NCBI GenBank assembly: GCA_900155495.1
Contig: FTLJ01000098.1
Location: 62,001-126,000, forward strand
Length of the DNA stretch: 64,000 nucleotides
Direction: 5' to 3'
Source: Porogramme epimiltina
Taxonomy: Eukaryota; Basidiomycota; Agaricomycetes; Polyporales; Polyporaceae
Of this stretch, positions 12,265 through 22,530 are shown piece after piece (positions within the stretch are counted from its first letter, which is position 1; each line of letters starts with the position of its first letter). Below the pieces are notes generated by a model, which worked only from the letters and a program-made list of their open reading frames with translations, made no database searches and was not told the DNA's origin. A program made the position numbers and the translations under genes.

Positions 12265-12745
12265 GGCGTAGCCGCCCGGGTAGCGCTAGGTTACAACACG
12301 ACAGCGCGGTCGTTATGCAATCACAAAGCGATAAGTAGCCCTAGCTAGAAGCACAAGGGAAAGGGGGGTTGAGGGGTGGTGGGCCAGGCGAGTGCACGAG
12401 CGTGTGTAGGATACAGCTTGAGCGTGCAAGACGTCCCTGACGGCGACTGCTACCATTCGACAGCGACTGCCACCATCCGACGGCCGATGGCGGCGGGTCA
12501 GCCCGTGGCGGCAGCAGCGGTAGCGGCGGCGGCGGCGGCGAGGGACTCGACGGACGCCCGCGCTCTTGCGCTTGCGCATGCTCGCGTGCTGCGCGAGCTG
12601 GTCCGGACTGGTTGCATTTCGGCTTGGTGCACGACTTACGAGCGTGCGCCGGTGTGGGTGCAGAGCTAGAAGCGCGCCTGTCAGTGCCCAGTTCTACAGT
12701 TTTGCGGCCCAAAGGCCGAGGAGAAGGAGAGGTTGAGGTAGTGCT
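12265..12745 (-). pseudogene. 3'-end fragment of the Zap1-like gene, copy 3 (long)
   Basis: Covers the gene's 3' flank, all of its last exon and the preceding intron up to its donor (gcttac on the + strand at about 12740). The last-finger sequence is recognisable (THTGAR) but is followed by a stop, and a frameshift changes the rest. It is a relic. Confidence 0.75.
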
Positions 12746-13814
12746 TACATGTATGCATGCCCATATGGAGAAGTTCCCACAATAACATTTGATCTTCTAC
12801 TCCAAATGATGTACGTGCTGTCTACGCGCCCACACCCACCATGCTAAACGTCTGTTTTGACGTACGGTTTCACTGGAGGTGGACTTGACATGACATCCAA
12901 CTTGCCTCCGGTTTTCAGATACAGCTGTGAAAATTTAGGAGGTGCACGTATGCTCTCCGATGTGTAGAACAAGGCCGTTGGTGAAGTTTTCATACCTCGT
13001 GTCTCTGCTGCTGATAGTATACATCAATTCTGACCGAGAAGAGCTGTAGCTTACACAGAATAATCTATGGACCAGTGGATGCTTCGCGAAATAGATGTCG
13101 TCTTTGAACTGTCGGTGTCCGATCGACCAAGCGACGTTCGTACTGTCATTCCGCCGACGCATGATACCGCGCTCCGTTACTTCAAGCTCCAGGATTCAAG
13201 CTTCAGATTCCACGTTAATATAGTTCTGCTTCGGTTCTGCTTGTTGTTCCATTTCTCGAACTCATTAGTTTCCTGCGATCGACTTAATCCCCGCAACATC
13301 CCCCCAGGTCCCATAGGATGGGAACACTGTTCAGTTGTTTCGATCCAAGTTGATTGTGAGTAGTTTGCTTCCTGACGTCTACTTCGAACCCATCTGTATC
13401 GTCTCCAAGGATATATGCTTCCATGCACTCTTGAGGCGCTTATTAAACGTACATATATCCCGCTAGGAGGGGCTCATTCGTCTTAGATGTCATCGCCGTC
13501 CTCGCAATACCTTCCTCGGCGACTACCACTCTCATCGTGGATCAATCTGCATACATTGTCACTTCCTACTTTTTGCTACCCTTTCCACGCAACCGCTCCC
13601 AACGCCCACTCTCGACATCCACATTCCACCAGTGTTTTTTCATAGGATAATCCTACCCACATCTACTAATGCAAGATCGCTTCGGCTAGCACATGAAGGC
13701 CTCGAGCTTAATCCGTGGGCGACGACCCTAAATCACCGTCTGCCGCCGAGATAATCCAACAGCGACGCTATAATCCTAGGGTTAATCTAGGATCAAGCGC
13801 CGGGGAAGAAAATA

Positions 13815-13905
13815 ATTTCCACCCATGCGATTCGAACTCGAGGCCTACCGGCGTTTAGTGTGTGCGACACCACTGATGCCACTGAGCCATTAGGACGTTA
13901 TTGAG
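13815..13905 (-). other. tRNA-like sequence inside the TIR element (left arm)
   Basis: On the minus strand it reads tggctcagtggcatcagt..., close to a pol III A box, followed about 45 nt later by gagttcgaatcgc, close to a B box. A full cloverleaf was not demonstrated. It is probably a tRNA-derived internal promoter or tRNA relic. Confidence 0.45.
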
Positions 13906-13973
13906 GCATCATAAGTATAGACTATAGTACCGTTTTCCCACCTCTTCCCCCTAATCTTACATGCTTATCTCGA

Positions 13974-14110
13974 CCTTAATCCTACCGGACCCTAAGATTA
14001 TCGACCTCCTACCCCTCATCCTACTCCCCACCAATTGACCGGGGACCCTAGGATTATCTCACAACCTTAATCCTACCAGACCCTAGGATTACCGGCTTCC
14101 TGCCCCTAAT
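13974..14110 (+). repeat. Short tandem duplication in the TIR element
   Basis: Two imperfect copies about 90 bp apart of a segment starting ccttaatcctaccggaccct and ending cctgcccctaatc. Many 'cctaggattat'-type palindromes echo the sequence of the element's ends. Confidence 0.6.
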
Positions 14111-14371
14111 CTACAGAGGTAACTACTGTATACAAGTCAGCAAGGACTGATGAGGGGGCATACAAGGGAGGGGAAGAGAACAATTTGACAGTTAACCCAG
14201 CGGGGGCAGTGGCGAGGAGGGCAGACGGAGGTTATGAACGGTAGGCGAGACGCAGTGCAAAAGACTAAGTCGAAGGCGCCCAACGATGAGTGTAAGCATA
14301 TTAGGATTATCATATAATCCTTGCCTAGATGAGCGTACTTATTGCTATCATTTAGGCTCATGTAAAAGGCA

Positions 14372-14445
14372 GGATGGACTAATGGTTGGGCGTGATGCAA
14401 ATTAAGATCACTCGGAGAGTTCGAGCCCCGTGTCGGTCATAATTT
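14372..14445 (+). other. tRNA-like sequence inside the TIR element (right arm)
   Basis: Reads ggatggactaatggttggg (A-box-like), then gagttcgagccccgtg (B-box-like) about 40 nt later on the + strand. It faces the opposite way to the left-arm tRNA-like sequence. No acceptor-stem pairing was confirmed. Confidence 0.4.
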
Positions 14446-15817
14446 TATTACTGTAATTAGCTCGTACATGCCAAGGATTATCTTTCCATGCGCTCGATAA
14501 TCCTAGGCCCTGAAGCGCTAACTACAGATTAAGTCCGCATGCTTCATGTGCTAGCCGAAGCGATCTTGCATTAGTAGATGTGCCCAGGATAATCCTACCA
14601 AATAACACGACTGCACATTCAAATCACGCCCACTCCTACAACAATGGCGCTGGACTTTCCCCAGTCTGATACAAGCTCGTCTAATTCAGTAAGCTCACTT
14701 AATACTGGCAAAGGGACCGTTTCGTTTCCGAAGCCAACCGCATCCCAGGGAGGGGGCCTTTCCACAGGGCTAGTGGCTGGAATATTAGTGGCTGGAATAG
14801 CCGTTGGAGGAGTTACTTGCGCGCTCATTCTCTGCATCGTATCCCTTTACCGTAATAAGAAACCCATTCGAAAACACCGGGCGGTAAGTCAATCTTCGGG
14901 AACTGCCGAATCGGCCGGGGAGAGTTCTCCACAACCTTGCACCCTTGGTGTGTCTTGCTTGCTAGTAGTAATCCAATTTTCTGACGTTCTGGGGTCAACT
15001 AGATGGACCAGATTCTGGAGAAAACAAGATGGCACTCCTCGAGGAGGGCGATCCCAGTATACCTGTTGTTCAAGAGGAGCGTGAAGCGTCATTGCGCCTG
15101 TATATCCCCATTTCGGACAACTCTTCAGCTAAACAGCCCCTGTGTGAGTGTCGATGTAGTCACCAGTCTAGTGTTATGCGTTTTGAGACATGCAATATCC
15201 AGCACGTCAACAGGATGGAGGAAGTGTGCACTCCAGCCTCTACATCAGGGACGCCCGCTTCGATACAAGGCAGAGCATGGCCGCCCCTCCCATCCCCGCA
15301 CTCCCGCCTGCCTATGATGACCTTCCTCCTCGCAATCGGCAGCGCGAACGCGCGCCGGCGTATGTCAGGCTCTTCTCAAGAGAACGTTCCTCTCACCCAA
15401 AGCAGCCCCTGGGGTTAAACAGGCAGTGAGTTATTCGTTTCCATCAGCAGGCTCTGTTCTCTCAACTTGATCGTAGTGTTGCAAGTTCATAAAGATCTTG
15501 GTTTGCGGGTATTGTACCCGAACCGACCGGATATGGCTATCGACTAGGTGGAGGTGGAGAGAAGCAAGAGCTGCTATTTGCGCCATTCTGATGTACGTCA
15601 TCAGGGGGAAGAGGGCCACCGGTGAAGGAAAAGGAAATACACCCCACCTGCCCTCCTAATACCACCACCTTGTATGATGTAGGAAATGTTGTCTATTGGA
15701 TGTCGAGTTTCAACTACATTATGTGTGGCACAACGCACATGCCGAGCACAAGGTTGTTCCTGAGCTCGTCACTCCGTCTGCTCAGCACCGTCAGGCAGAA
15801 TGCAAGTTCGAGTTGAG

Positions 15818-16120
15818 CGGGTAGGGCGGGCGTAGCCGCCCGGTTGATGCTAGATTACAATGCGGCAGCGTGGTCGTTCATCACAAAGCAATAAGTAACC
15901 CCAGCTAGTAGCATAGGGGAGAGGCGGCGGGAGGGTTGAGGAGCGATATGCTAGGCGAGTGTATGAGTGCGCAGAATACTGGACAGCGGCTTGCGGCCGG
16001 CGCCGGGCGTGTGAGACGTCCGCGACGGTGACTACTAATCAATACAGCGCCTGCTACTTACTAGCAATCCAATGAAAATCGGCACGGGCGCCTCTCCGGC
16101 GGTGGTGGCGACGTCGGCCG
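15818..16120 (-). pseudogene. 3'-end fragment of the Zap1-like gene, copy 4
   Basis: Begins with the GC inverted repeat (gggcgggcgtagccgccc) found after the true gene and runs through 'gctagattacaatgcggcagcg' to the junction with MscS exon-9 sequence near 16121. Confidence 0.6.
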
Positions 16121-16700
16121 AATCTGCACAGGCGGGAGTCCACGCCTCTCATCGTCTCCTCGAGTTGATCGGCCAGCTCCGGATTAGACTTCAAAGTACA
16201 AGCCTACGTGACCGCCAACTCTCGCGAATAATCCAACTGCGCGGTCAACATCGACAAGATAGAGTACCAGAACGCGATCTACCTCACCGTCGCGATGGAG
16301 CACGAACTGGCAGGACTAGGGAGGGCGCTGGGGGCGCCGCACCGTGTTCATGCGCAACCTCAAGACCGTGCTTGAGGACCTCGACATCCGCTACACGAAG
16401 CTTATCCAGCCACTCCTCGTGCCCCACCCGCTGCCCGGCCGACCCGGCGCGAGCTTTCTCAACGTCCCGCCCTCGCCGACTGCGGAGTCCGGCCCACGTT
16501 GCAGCACGAACGAGTCGCGCGAGACACTCGGCAACGCGGGCTTGTTCAAGGTGGACGAGCTCAAATGCGCGCCTTCACGCGGGCGAGCTCGGGCGGAGTC
16601 CGTTTCTGAGCGGTCTTTCGACGCGGACCGTTCCCTTTGCACTAGTAGCGACGAGGACAGGACGCGTTTAGGCAGCCGAAACGACTGTGATATAGCCTAG
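16121..16700 (+). pseudogene. MscS last-exon fragment, degenerate copy 3
   Basis: Follows exon 9 from its acceptor region to beyond its stop. A long piece (16344 onward) still reads FMRNLKTVLEDLDIRYTKLI and NVPPSP, while upstream indels break the frame. It is the best preserved of the four MscS fragments. Confidence 0.8.
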
Positions 16701-18084
16701 TGCGGGAGGGTGCACATAGTCGTACGTTATGTGCTATCTTCGTGGCTTCGTTGTCTCCTTTGGTTCCTTCTCATACTGTGGTTCGCGGACCCGTTAGGTG
16801 TGTCGCATAGCAACCCCCCTCTACACTCTGCCCCTCCTGCCTTGCATTTTCCTAGGCGTATACTAGGAGGGCTCCAGCGACATTCAACACCTGCCCTGCA
16901 TTTAACAAATGTCTCTCTACGTAGATTCATCAGCTCACATGCGTTAGATGCTGCCGCAACGGTGCGCCTGTCGCTATTACGATTCAATACACTACATGCA
17001 ACGCGCATGTTCAAGCCCGCGACAATGTTCTTCATTGTGGATATAGGCTGTGAACGCCAGTAATAGATCTAAGACGCCCATGCTATACGCTCACACCTAT
17101 TGTGCTGAACAGGTCAACTTTTGCCTGCGTTCCGGCGGTTTCGCTCGAGGATGGGCTTGGTACGATAGTCGATTTTCCTCCGGTTGTAAGACACGATGCT
17201 TCCCTCCAACTATGACGAATCAGGACGTTTACGTAGCATAAGGTCTATGCTCAACTCTTTACTCCTCGTGTTTCCGTTGCTGATGTATATCGACTTCTTA
17301 GATTAAGAACAGCCGCCGTGACTCGCCACTATGCGCTAGCGGATGCTTCATGAGACGGGCGGCGTCTTCGAACTGTCATAAATTGAACCACATTGGTGCT
17401 GTTAATGCATTTCCTGCGCGCGATCTTGCATCCTGTCACTTCACGCACTATGTTTCACAGCAACACAATTCCGCCGGTTCAGTGGTTGTTCCGTTAGCAA
17501 AGCCCACAGGCCTCCTGCAACCTGTCTTTTTATCCTGCAAGCCCCAAGCCCTATGGCAGGTGCTGAAGGTATTGTGTCCATCCAATCGTCCCGTCGTGCA
17601 CCTGTGCACCTGTCAGATCTCTCTGCCACAAATTGTGTCCCAAAGGACTTGAGGAAGGGGAGGGGGAGGTTGGAAGCGGTACCCGGATAGCCGTACAGTA
17701 CTGGTGTGTTTTCTAGTCGATTAAAGGACCCAGTATCATTGGTAGCGCTTACTGTAAAGCGGGTGCGACATAATTGACAGGGAGCCCCTCCCCGCCATCG
17801 AAGGCAGGGATTAATCGAGTCAAAATCCCGCAGGTCTTTAGGCTTTCGCGACCTACTCATTCCCATAGCTTCCAATTGCTCCTTGTGGTTCCGTATGACG
17901 TGAACATTATTGAGCTGGGTTGGATTCGATGTGGTGCTGGTGGTCTCGGCGTTGTGGACGGTTCGGTTCTTGACGCCAAACTTTGAACCCATTCCTATCA
18001 CTGGCATCTACAGATATTCGTGCCTCCAAGCTCTGGAAGTACTCCTGGTCAGATGTATATATATTCTATGTACATGGCTAATTT

Positions 18085-19260
18085 GTGTCCGGTGCCATCC
18101 CCAGCCTCCCACTGTCTTCCTCATTGACCACCACCACTCGCAGCATGCTTGTTAGGTGCGAATCCGGGGCTGACTCGGTGGATTCATCATCGGACATCTT
18201 CGGCGAGGAGCCCGCAGATACAGCACTCCCTACTGCCACATCCTCTGTCACCCATACTTCTACAGCAACATCTTCTGACCTGTCCCAGTCCGAGTCGATC
18301 ACAAATTCACTCACCTCTCACACAAGCTCACTCAGCCTCAACACTAGCACGGCCGCTGTTTCAGTTTCAACAAAGACGGTCACCGTAGACTCGGAAACAG
18401 CCTCCACATTCTCCTCAGAGTCGCCTTTCCCAACTTCGTTTATCACCATTAGTACTATCGAGTACAGCCCCATGCCTGTCACACTCACTCCCACAACCAC
18501 TACTCCCCACCTATTCCAATCTAACGCAGGTATGCTCAATACCGGTACCGGCACAGGATCTCTTTCGGATTCACAGCCGGCCACAACCCAAAGCGGGGGG
18601 CCATCCGCAGGGTCAGTGGCTGGTGTAGCCGGAGGAGGAGTTTCTTTCTGTTTCATTTTCTTCGCCTTCTTCTTTTGCTACAAGAAGAAATCCCCCCGAA
18701 AACATCGGAAAAGCACTCAATCTCCGGAAACTCAGGTTGAATGTGCCAAGGAACCTCAATGCAACTCCGGTGCGTCTCGACTAGAAGAAAGTAACACAAT
18801 CACTCAATGCTTTGAAATCAACCAGATGGATCGAGTGGCAGAGAGGACAACTTGGAAACAGACTTCCTTGAAGGGAGAAACTCTCTACCCATTCCTGGGG
18901 AGCATCACGATGAGTCGCCATTGCGTCTGTCTTTCCCTGTTCCGGACAGCTCTCCACCTGAACAGCATACATGTGAGTGTTGATGCATTCACCAGAATAG
19001 TGTTCTGCATTCTGACAATGCGATGTCCAGCGCGTCAGGAGCAAGATGGTGGAAGTGTGCACACCAGCCTCTACGTCAGGGATGCTCGCTTCGACACAAC
19101 GGAGAGCATGGCTGCCGATACCATCCCCGAACTCCCACCTGGCTACGATGACCTTCCTTCTCGCAATCAGCAGCGTGAACGCACGCCCGCATATGGCACG
19201 CTCTTCTCAGGAGAACGTCCCCCTCGCTCCAAGCAGCCGCTGGGCTTATATCGGCAGTGA
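18085..19260 (+). CDS. Ser/Thr-rich single-pass membrane protein, copy E
   Basis: Exons ?-18769, 18826-18972 and 19031-19260. The frame is open from 18085 and the real first exon lies upstream or is lost. The ectodomain is rich in Ser, Thr and Val. The membrane segment (GGGVSFCFIFFAFFFCY) precedes KKKSPRKHRK. The tail has QDGGSVHTSLYVRDARFD, PPGYDDLPS and YGTLF, so the PY core is PPGY and not PPAY. The two introns are 56 and 58 nt with no in-frame stop; if both are retained the frame returns, giving one 391-codon open frame. The spliced form matches the other copies better. Confidence 0.65.
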   Translation: MSGAIPSLPLSSSLTTTTRSMLVRCESGADSVDSSSDIFGEEPADTALPTATSSVTHTSTATSSDLSQSESITNSLTSHTSSLSLNTSTAAVSVSTKTVTVDSETASTFSSESPFPTSFITISTIEYSPMPVTLTPTTTTPHLFQSNAGMLNTGTGTGSLSDSQPATTQSGGPSAGSVAGVAGGGVSFCFIFFAFFFCYKKKSPRKHRKSTQSPETQVECAKEPQCNSGASRLEESNTITQCFEINQMDRVAERTTWKQTSLKGETLYPFLGSITMSRHCVCLSLFRTALHLNSIHVSVDAFTRIVFCILTMRCPARQEQDGGSVHTSLYVRDARFDTTESMAADTIPELPPGYDDLPSRNQQRERTPAYGTLFSGERPPRSKQPLGLYRQ

Positions 19261-19639
19261 GTAATTCGTTTCCATTTGTGCGCTCTGTTAGAGTCTCAAG
19301 ACTGTCGTGTTGCAAGTTCATAAAGACCTTGTTTTGTGAAAACTACACCCAAAACGAGCGTATATGACCGTCTTGAAGGGAAGAAATATCTACTATTTGC
19401 ACTATTCTGATGTACGTGAGGGGAGTAGGGGTACAGGCGAAGTAAAAGGAAATATACCCACCCGCCTTTCTTACACTATCTTGTCCGATGCGAGAAATGT
19501 TACCTCTTCAACTTTCAAATCTCGGGTTCCGGCGGCATTATGCGCAGCACGCCGCAAATGGCGAATGCAAAATTTTCGCGAGGCCAGCGAATAGGAGCCG
19601 CTCCGTCTGCCTAGGAGGAGTCTTCACGTCTGTCAGGTT

Positions 19640-19884
19640 CGGGTTGAGCGGGTCGTGCTAGATTACAGTGCGGCTGTTAATTACAAATCAATGAGTAGCC
19701 CCAGCCAGAAGTGGGGGTTGAGGGGTGGTGAGTTGAAGGCGAGTGCATGAGCGCGTAGAATAATGTAGTCCAGTTTGCCGGGACGTCCGCGGCGGTGACC
19801 ACTAACGGCGCCGGCTAGCTATCCAATGATGATCGATGATCGGTGACCGGTTGACCGACGGCCCGGGGTGGCGACGGCGGCGAC
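19640..19884 (-). pseudogene. 3'-end fragment of the Zap1-like gene, copy 5
   Basis: Starts after 'ttgagcgggtcgtgctagattacag' and lacks the GC hairpin. It runs to 'ggtggcgacggcggcgac' at the MscS junction. Non-coding. Confidence 0.6.
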
Positions 19885-20400
19885 ATCTGGACAGGTGAGA
19901 GTCCACGCCTCTCATGGTCTCATATCATCCCACTCGAGTTGACCAGCCAGCTCCGGATTAGGCTTCAAAGTTCAAGCCTATGTGGCCGCCAACTCTCGCG
20001 AATGGTCCAACTGCGCGGTCAACATCGACAAGATGGAATACCAGAACGCAATCCACCTCACTGTCGCGATGGAGCACCGCCCGAACTGGCAGGACTGGGG
20101 AGAGCGGTGGGGGCGCCGCACCGCATTCATGCGCAACCTCAAGACCATGTCGACAGCCGCTACACGAAGCCCATCCAGCCGCTCCTCGTGCCCCGCCCGG
20201 CGCGAGCTTCCTGGACGTCCCGCCCTCACCGCGCTCCGGCCCCCACCGTCTCAGCACGAACCAGTGTATGCTTCTTCGTGTTGGGCGAACTTGGCCGCGA
20301 GCCCTCACGCGGGCTTCGCTTTGTCGGGGACCGTTTCTGAGCGATTCTTGGCCGTGGACAGTTCCCTTCACATGGGTAGCGGCGCATACCGGACACTTTT
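19885..20400 (+). pseudogene. MscS last-exon fragment, degenerate copy 4
   Basis: Matches exon 9 closely at first: SREWSNCAVNIDKMEYQNAI and HRPNWQDWG are unchanged in one frame. A deletion after RNLKT and further indels then break it. There are no upstream channel exons. Confidence 0.8.
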
Positions 20401-20939
20401 GGGTGGCTGGATTGACTGGGGCCGACTTTTTTTGATTATGATGTGTCTATCGCCCGCCAGGGCCAAATTCTATGTTAGGTATTTTAACTACTATGTCCAT
20501 CAACTGTCCCGTTGTCCACCCATACACCCGTAAGATCCCTCTGCGACATGGTGTCCCGGAAAACTTGCGGAAGGGGAAAAGGCGGTCGGGGGTAGGAAGG
20601 ACCTGGACCTGAGCTGTACTAATGGATTCTCTGGTAGATCAAGGAGTCTAATGTGACTAATCCCAAACATCAAAGACCTAGTTCAATCAGGTTGAAAACT
20701 TTCCGCCCTTTTATGATCAACTCAACTCCCACATTTCCCTCAAGTTCCATATGGCGTGAGTGTTGTTTGATTGGGTCGGATCCGACAATATGATACTGAT
20801 CATCCCTGCATTCTGAACGGTTCTATTCCTGACACCAAACTTCGAACCCATCCCTATCATCTTCATATATCCGTGCCTCCATGCATTCTGGAAGTGCTCT
20901 TGGGCATATGTATATATACCTCATGCATATGATGCATTT

Positions 20940-22102
20940 GTGTCCGAGATCGTCGCCAGCCTCTCAATGCCTTTCCCAGTGACCACCGCCCCTCGCACTG
21001 TGGTTGCTACTTGTATGGTCGATATCCATCTGGAACGGACAGGCTCTACTGCCAGATTCGTGAATTCACCCATGCTCAACTTGATTACTCCAGGATTCAC
21101 TTTAAGTACCAACACTGCCTACACTCCCACAACAATAGTTGGCCTCTTGCCGTTCTCAAGTCGGTCCGAGTTGAATCCAAGTTCACTCTCCTCCCACCCA
21201 AGTTCAGTCAACATAGTTGCTCCTTCGGTTTCAAAAGGGGCTACAAACTTGTCTACAGCCACATCATCTGAGTCGCCCTTTTCAACGCTCACGACCATTA
21301 GTACTACTGAACCCTTGCCTGTCCAAACACACACTACTACTACCACTACTACTACAACTTCCAGCCTGTCCCAGTCGGACACAAATTCACTCGCATCTAG
21401 TCTAACCTCATTTAATACCGGCACAGGGTCCGTTTCGGTTTCAAAATCGACCACGTTCCCTGGGGTAGCCGTTGGAATAGCTGTTGGAGGGGTTGCTTTC
21501 TGTTTCATTCTCTGCACCGCCTTACTTTATTATAAGAAGAAATTCCCCCGAAAACACCGGGCAATCACCCAATCTCCAGAAGTTATTGAATGTACCAGCC
21601 AAGAACCTTACAACTCCGGTGTGTCTTGCTTGTTGACGACTAGAAGAAAGTAACACGATTCTCTAATGTCTTTAAACCGACCAGACGGATCGAGTCCCAG
21701 GAAAGGCGAGATGGAATTTCCGGAGGGGGACGACTCTCTATCAGTTCAACTTGAAGATCGCGAATTGCCGTTGCGCCTGTCTTTGACCATTACGGACGGC
21801 TCTTCAGTTGCACAACACTCGTGTGAGTGTTCATGCGGTTACAAGACCAGTGTTCTGCAATTTTAAACATGCAATATCCAGTGCGTCGAGAGCAAGATGG
21901 TGGAAGTGTGCACACCAGCCTCTATATCAGGGATGCTCGCTTCGATACAAAGTCGGAGAACATGGCCGTCACCACCATCCTCGCACTCCCGCCTGCCTAT
22001 GATGACCTTCCCACCCGCGATCAGCAGCGCGAACGCGCGCCTGCGTATGACACACTCTTCCCAGGAGAAGATTCCTCTCACCCAAAGCAACCCTGGGGTT
22101 GA
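20940..22102 (+). CDS. Ser/Thr-rich single-pass membrane protein, copy F
   Basis: Exons ?-21618, 21685-21822 and 21882-22102 with the family's phase-1 introns. The ectodomain includes a run of threonines from ACN-type codons (about 21330-21360). The membrane segment is GIAVGGVAFCFILCTALLYY, then KKKFPRKHR. The tail has QDGGSVHTSLYIRDARFD, PPAYDDLPT and YDTLF. It appears intact from exon 2 onward; the leader exon is not identified. Its 3' flank is almost the same as that of copy D, suggesting recent exchange between the two. Confidence 0.72.
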
Positions 22103-22504
22103 ACAGGCAGTGAGTTACCCGTTTGCATCTACAGACACTGTTCTCTCAACTTGATTGTAGTGTTGCAAGTTCATAAAGGTCTTGGTTTGCGAATATTGTA
22201 CCCGAACTGAGCGTGTATGGCTATCGACTAGGTGGAGGTGGAGAGAAGCAAGAGCTGCTATTTGCGCCATTCTGATGTACGTCATCAGTCAGGAGAGGAG
22301 GGCCACCAGTGAAGGAAAAGGAAATATACCCCACCAGCCCTCCTAATACCACCTTGTATGATGTAGGAAATGTTGTCTATTGGATGTCGAGTTTCAACTA
22401 CATTATGCGTGGCACAACGCACATGCCGAGCACAAGGTTGTTCCGGAGCTCGTCACTCAGTCTGCTCAGCACCGTTAGGCAGAATGCAAGTTCGAGTTGA
22501 GCGG

Positions 22505-22530
22505 GTAGGGCGGGCGTGGCCGCCCGGTTC
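22505..22530. repeat. GC-rich inverted repeat after the Zap1-like gene
   Basis: The stem GGGCGG/CCGCCC with a short loop (gcgtgg or gcgtag) is found here and at about 5744, 12257 and 15825 in the duplicated flanks. It could be a transcript-end hairpin. It is conserved in four of the six sites, with a relaxed form at 5744. Confidence 0.45.

Larger units (their letters stand above)
9988..12745 (+). repeat. Array unit 3
   Basis: Holds MscS fragment 2, a gene-poor stretch (10291-10960), the diverged copy C, and the longest zinc-finger fragment (about 12265-12745). Its right edge differs from the other units: it ends near the exon-4/intron-4 boundary of the zinc-finger gene and not near its stop codon. 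Confidence 0.65.
13645..14595. mobile_element. MITE-like element with long terminal inverted repeats
   Basis: The ends are inverted copies over about 55-75 bp. Left: GGATAATCCTACCCACATC. Right, read inward: GGATTATCCTGGGCACATC. Both continue into a shared ACTAATGCAAGATCGC and CTTCGGCTAGCACATGAAG. A TA dinucleotide at 13643-13644 and 14596-14597 could be the target duplication, as in Tc1/mariner- or PIF-type insertions. No transposase frame is present, so it is non-autonomous. It lies inside the ectodomain exon of copy D. Confidence 0.8.
13470..15429 (+). pseudogene. Membrane-protein copy D, interrupted by a TIR element
   Basis: The Ser/Thr-rich ectodomain frame is open before 13644 and again after 14597. 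Between them sits a 951-bp inverted-repeat element containing stops. The 3' exons are normal: up to 14947, 15003-15143 and 15203-15429. The membrane segment (GLVAGILVAGIAVGGVTCALILCIVSLY) and tail (QDGGSVHSSLYIRDARFD, PPAYDDLPP, YVRLF) are intact. The YxxPhi tyrosine is kept but the Asp after it is changed. Unless the element is spliced out, the product is truncated before the membrane. A shorter protein starting at the ATG at 14644 is possible but would lack a signal peptide. Confidence 0.65.
12746..16120 (+). repeat. Array unit 4
   Basis: Lacks an MscS fragment at its left end and starts in the gene-free block (12746-13460), which resembles 6950-7900 and 17080-18080. It carries copy D with the inserted TIR element, a 3' flank (15430-15830) nearly identical to that of copy F, and a zinc-finger fragment (about 15818-16120). 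Confidence 0.65.
16121..19884 (+). repeat. Array unit 5
   Basis: MscS fragment 3, a gene-free 5' block (16700-18080) colinear with unit 2, copy E, the shared 3' flank (19261-19640) and a zinc-finger fragment (about 19640-19884). Confidence 0.7.

Noticed and set aside
13815..14445. tRNA-like segments as real tRNA genes
   Set aside because: A- and B-box-like words are present, but an acceptor stem and full cloverleaf could not be built by eye.
14644..15084. Copy D as an intact gene starting at 14644
   Set aside because: This start lacks a signal peptide and most of the ectodomain, and the upstream open frame continues before the inserted element, so truncation is the better reading.
15622..15816. 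Short open frame repeated at 22309-22500
   Set aside because: It lies in the duplicated 3' flank of copies D and F only. The shared frame follows from near-identical DNA.
17441..18007. 188-codon open frame on the minus strand upstream of copy E, with a similar frame near 7438-8000
   Set aside because: The counterpart in unit 6 is broken, differences between copies change many residues, and no family signature is seen. It is explained by the DNA-level duplication.
6033..20400. MscS fragments as extra channel genes
   Set aside because: All four copies contain only last-exon sequence with stops or indels and no upstream exons.
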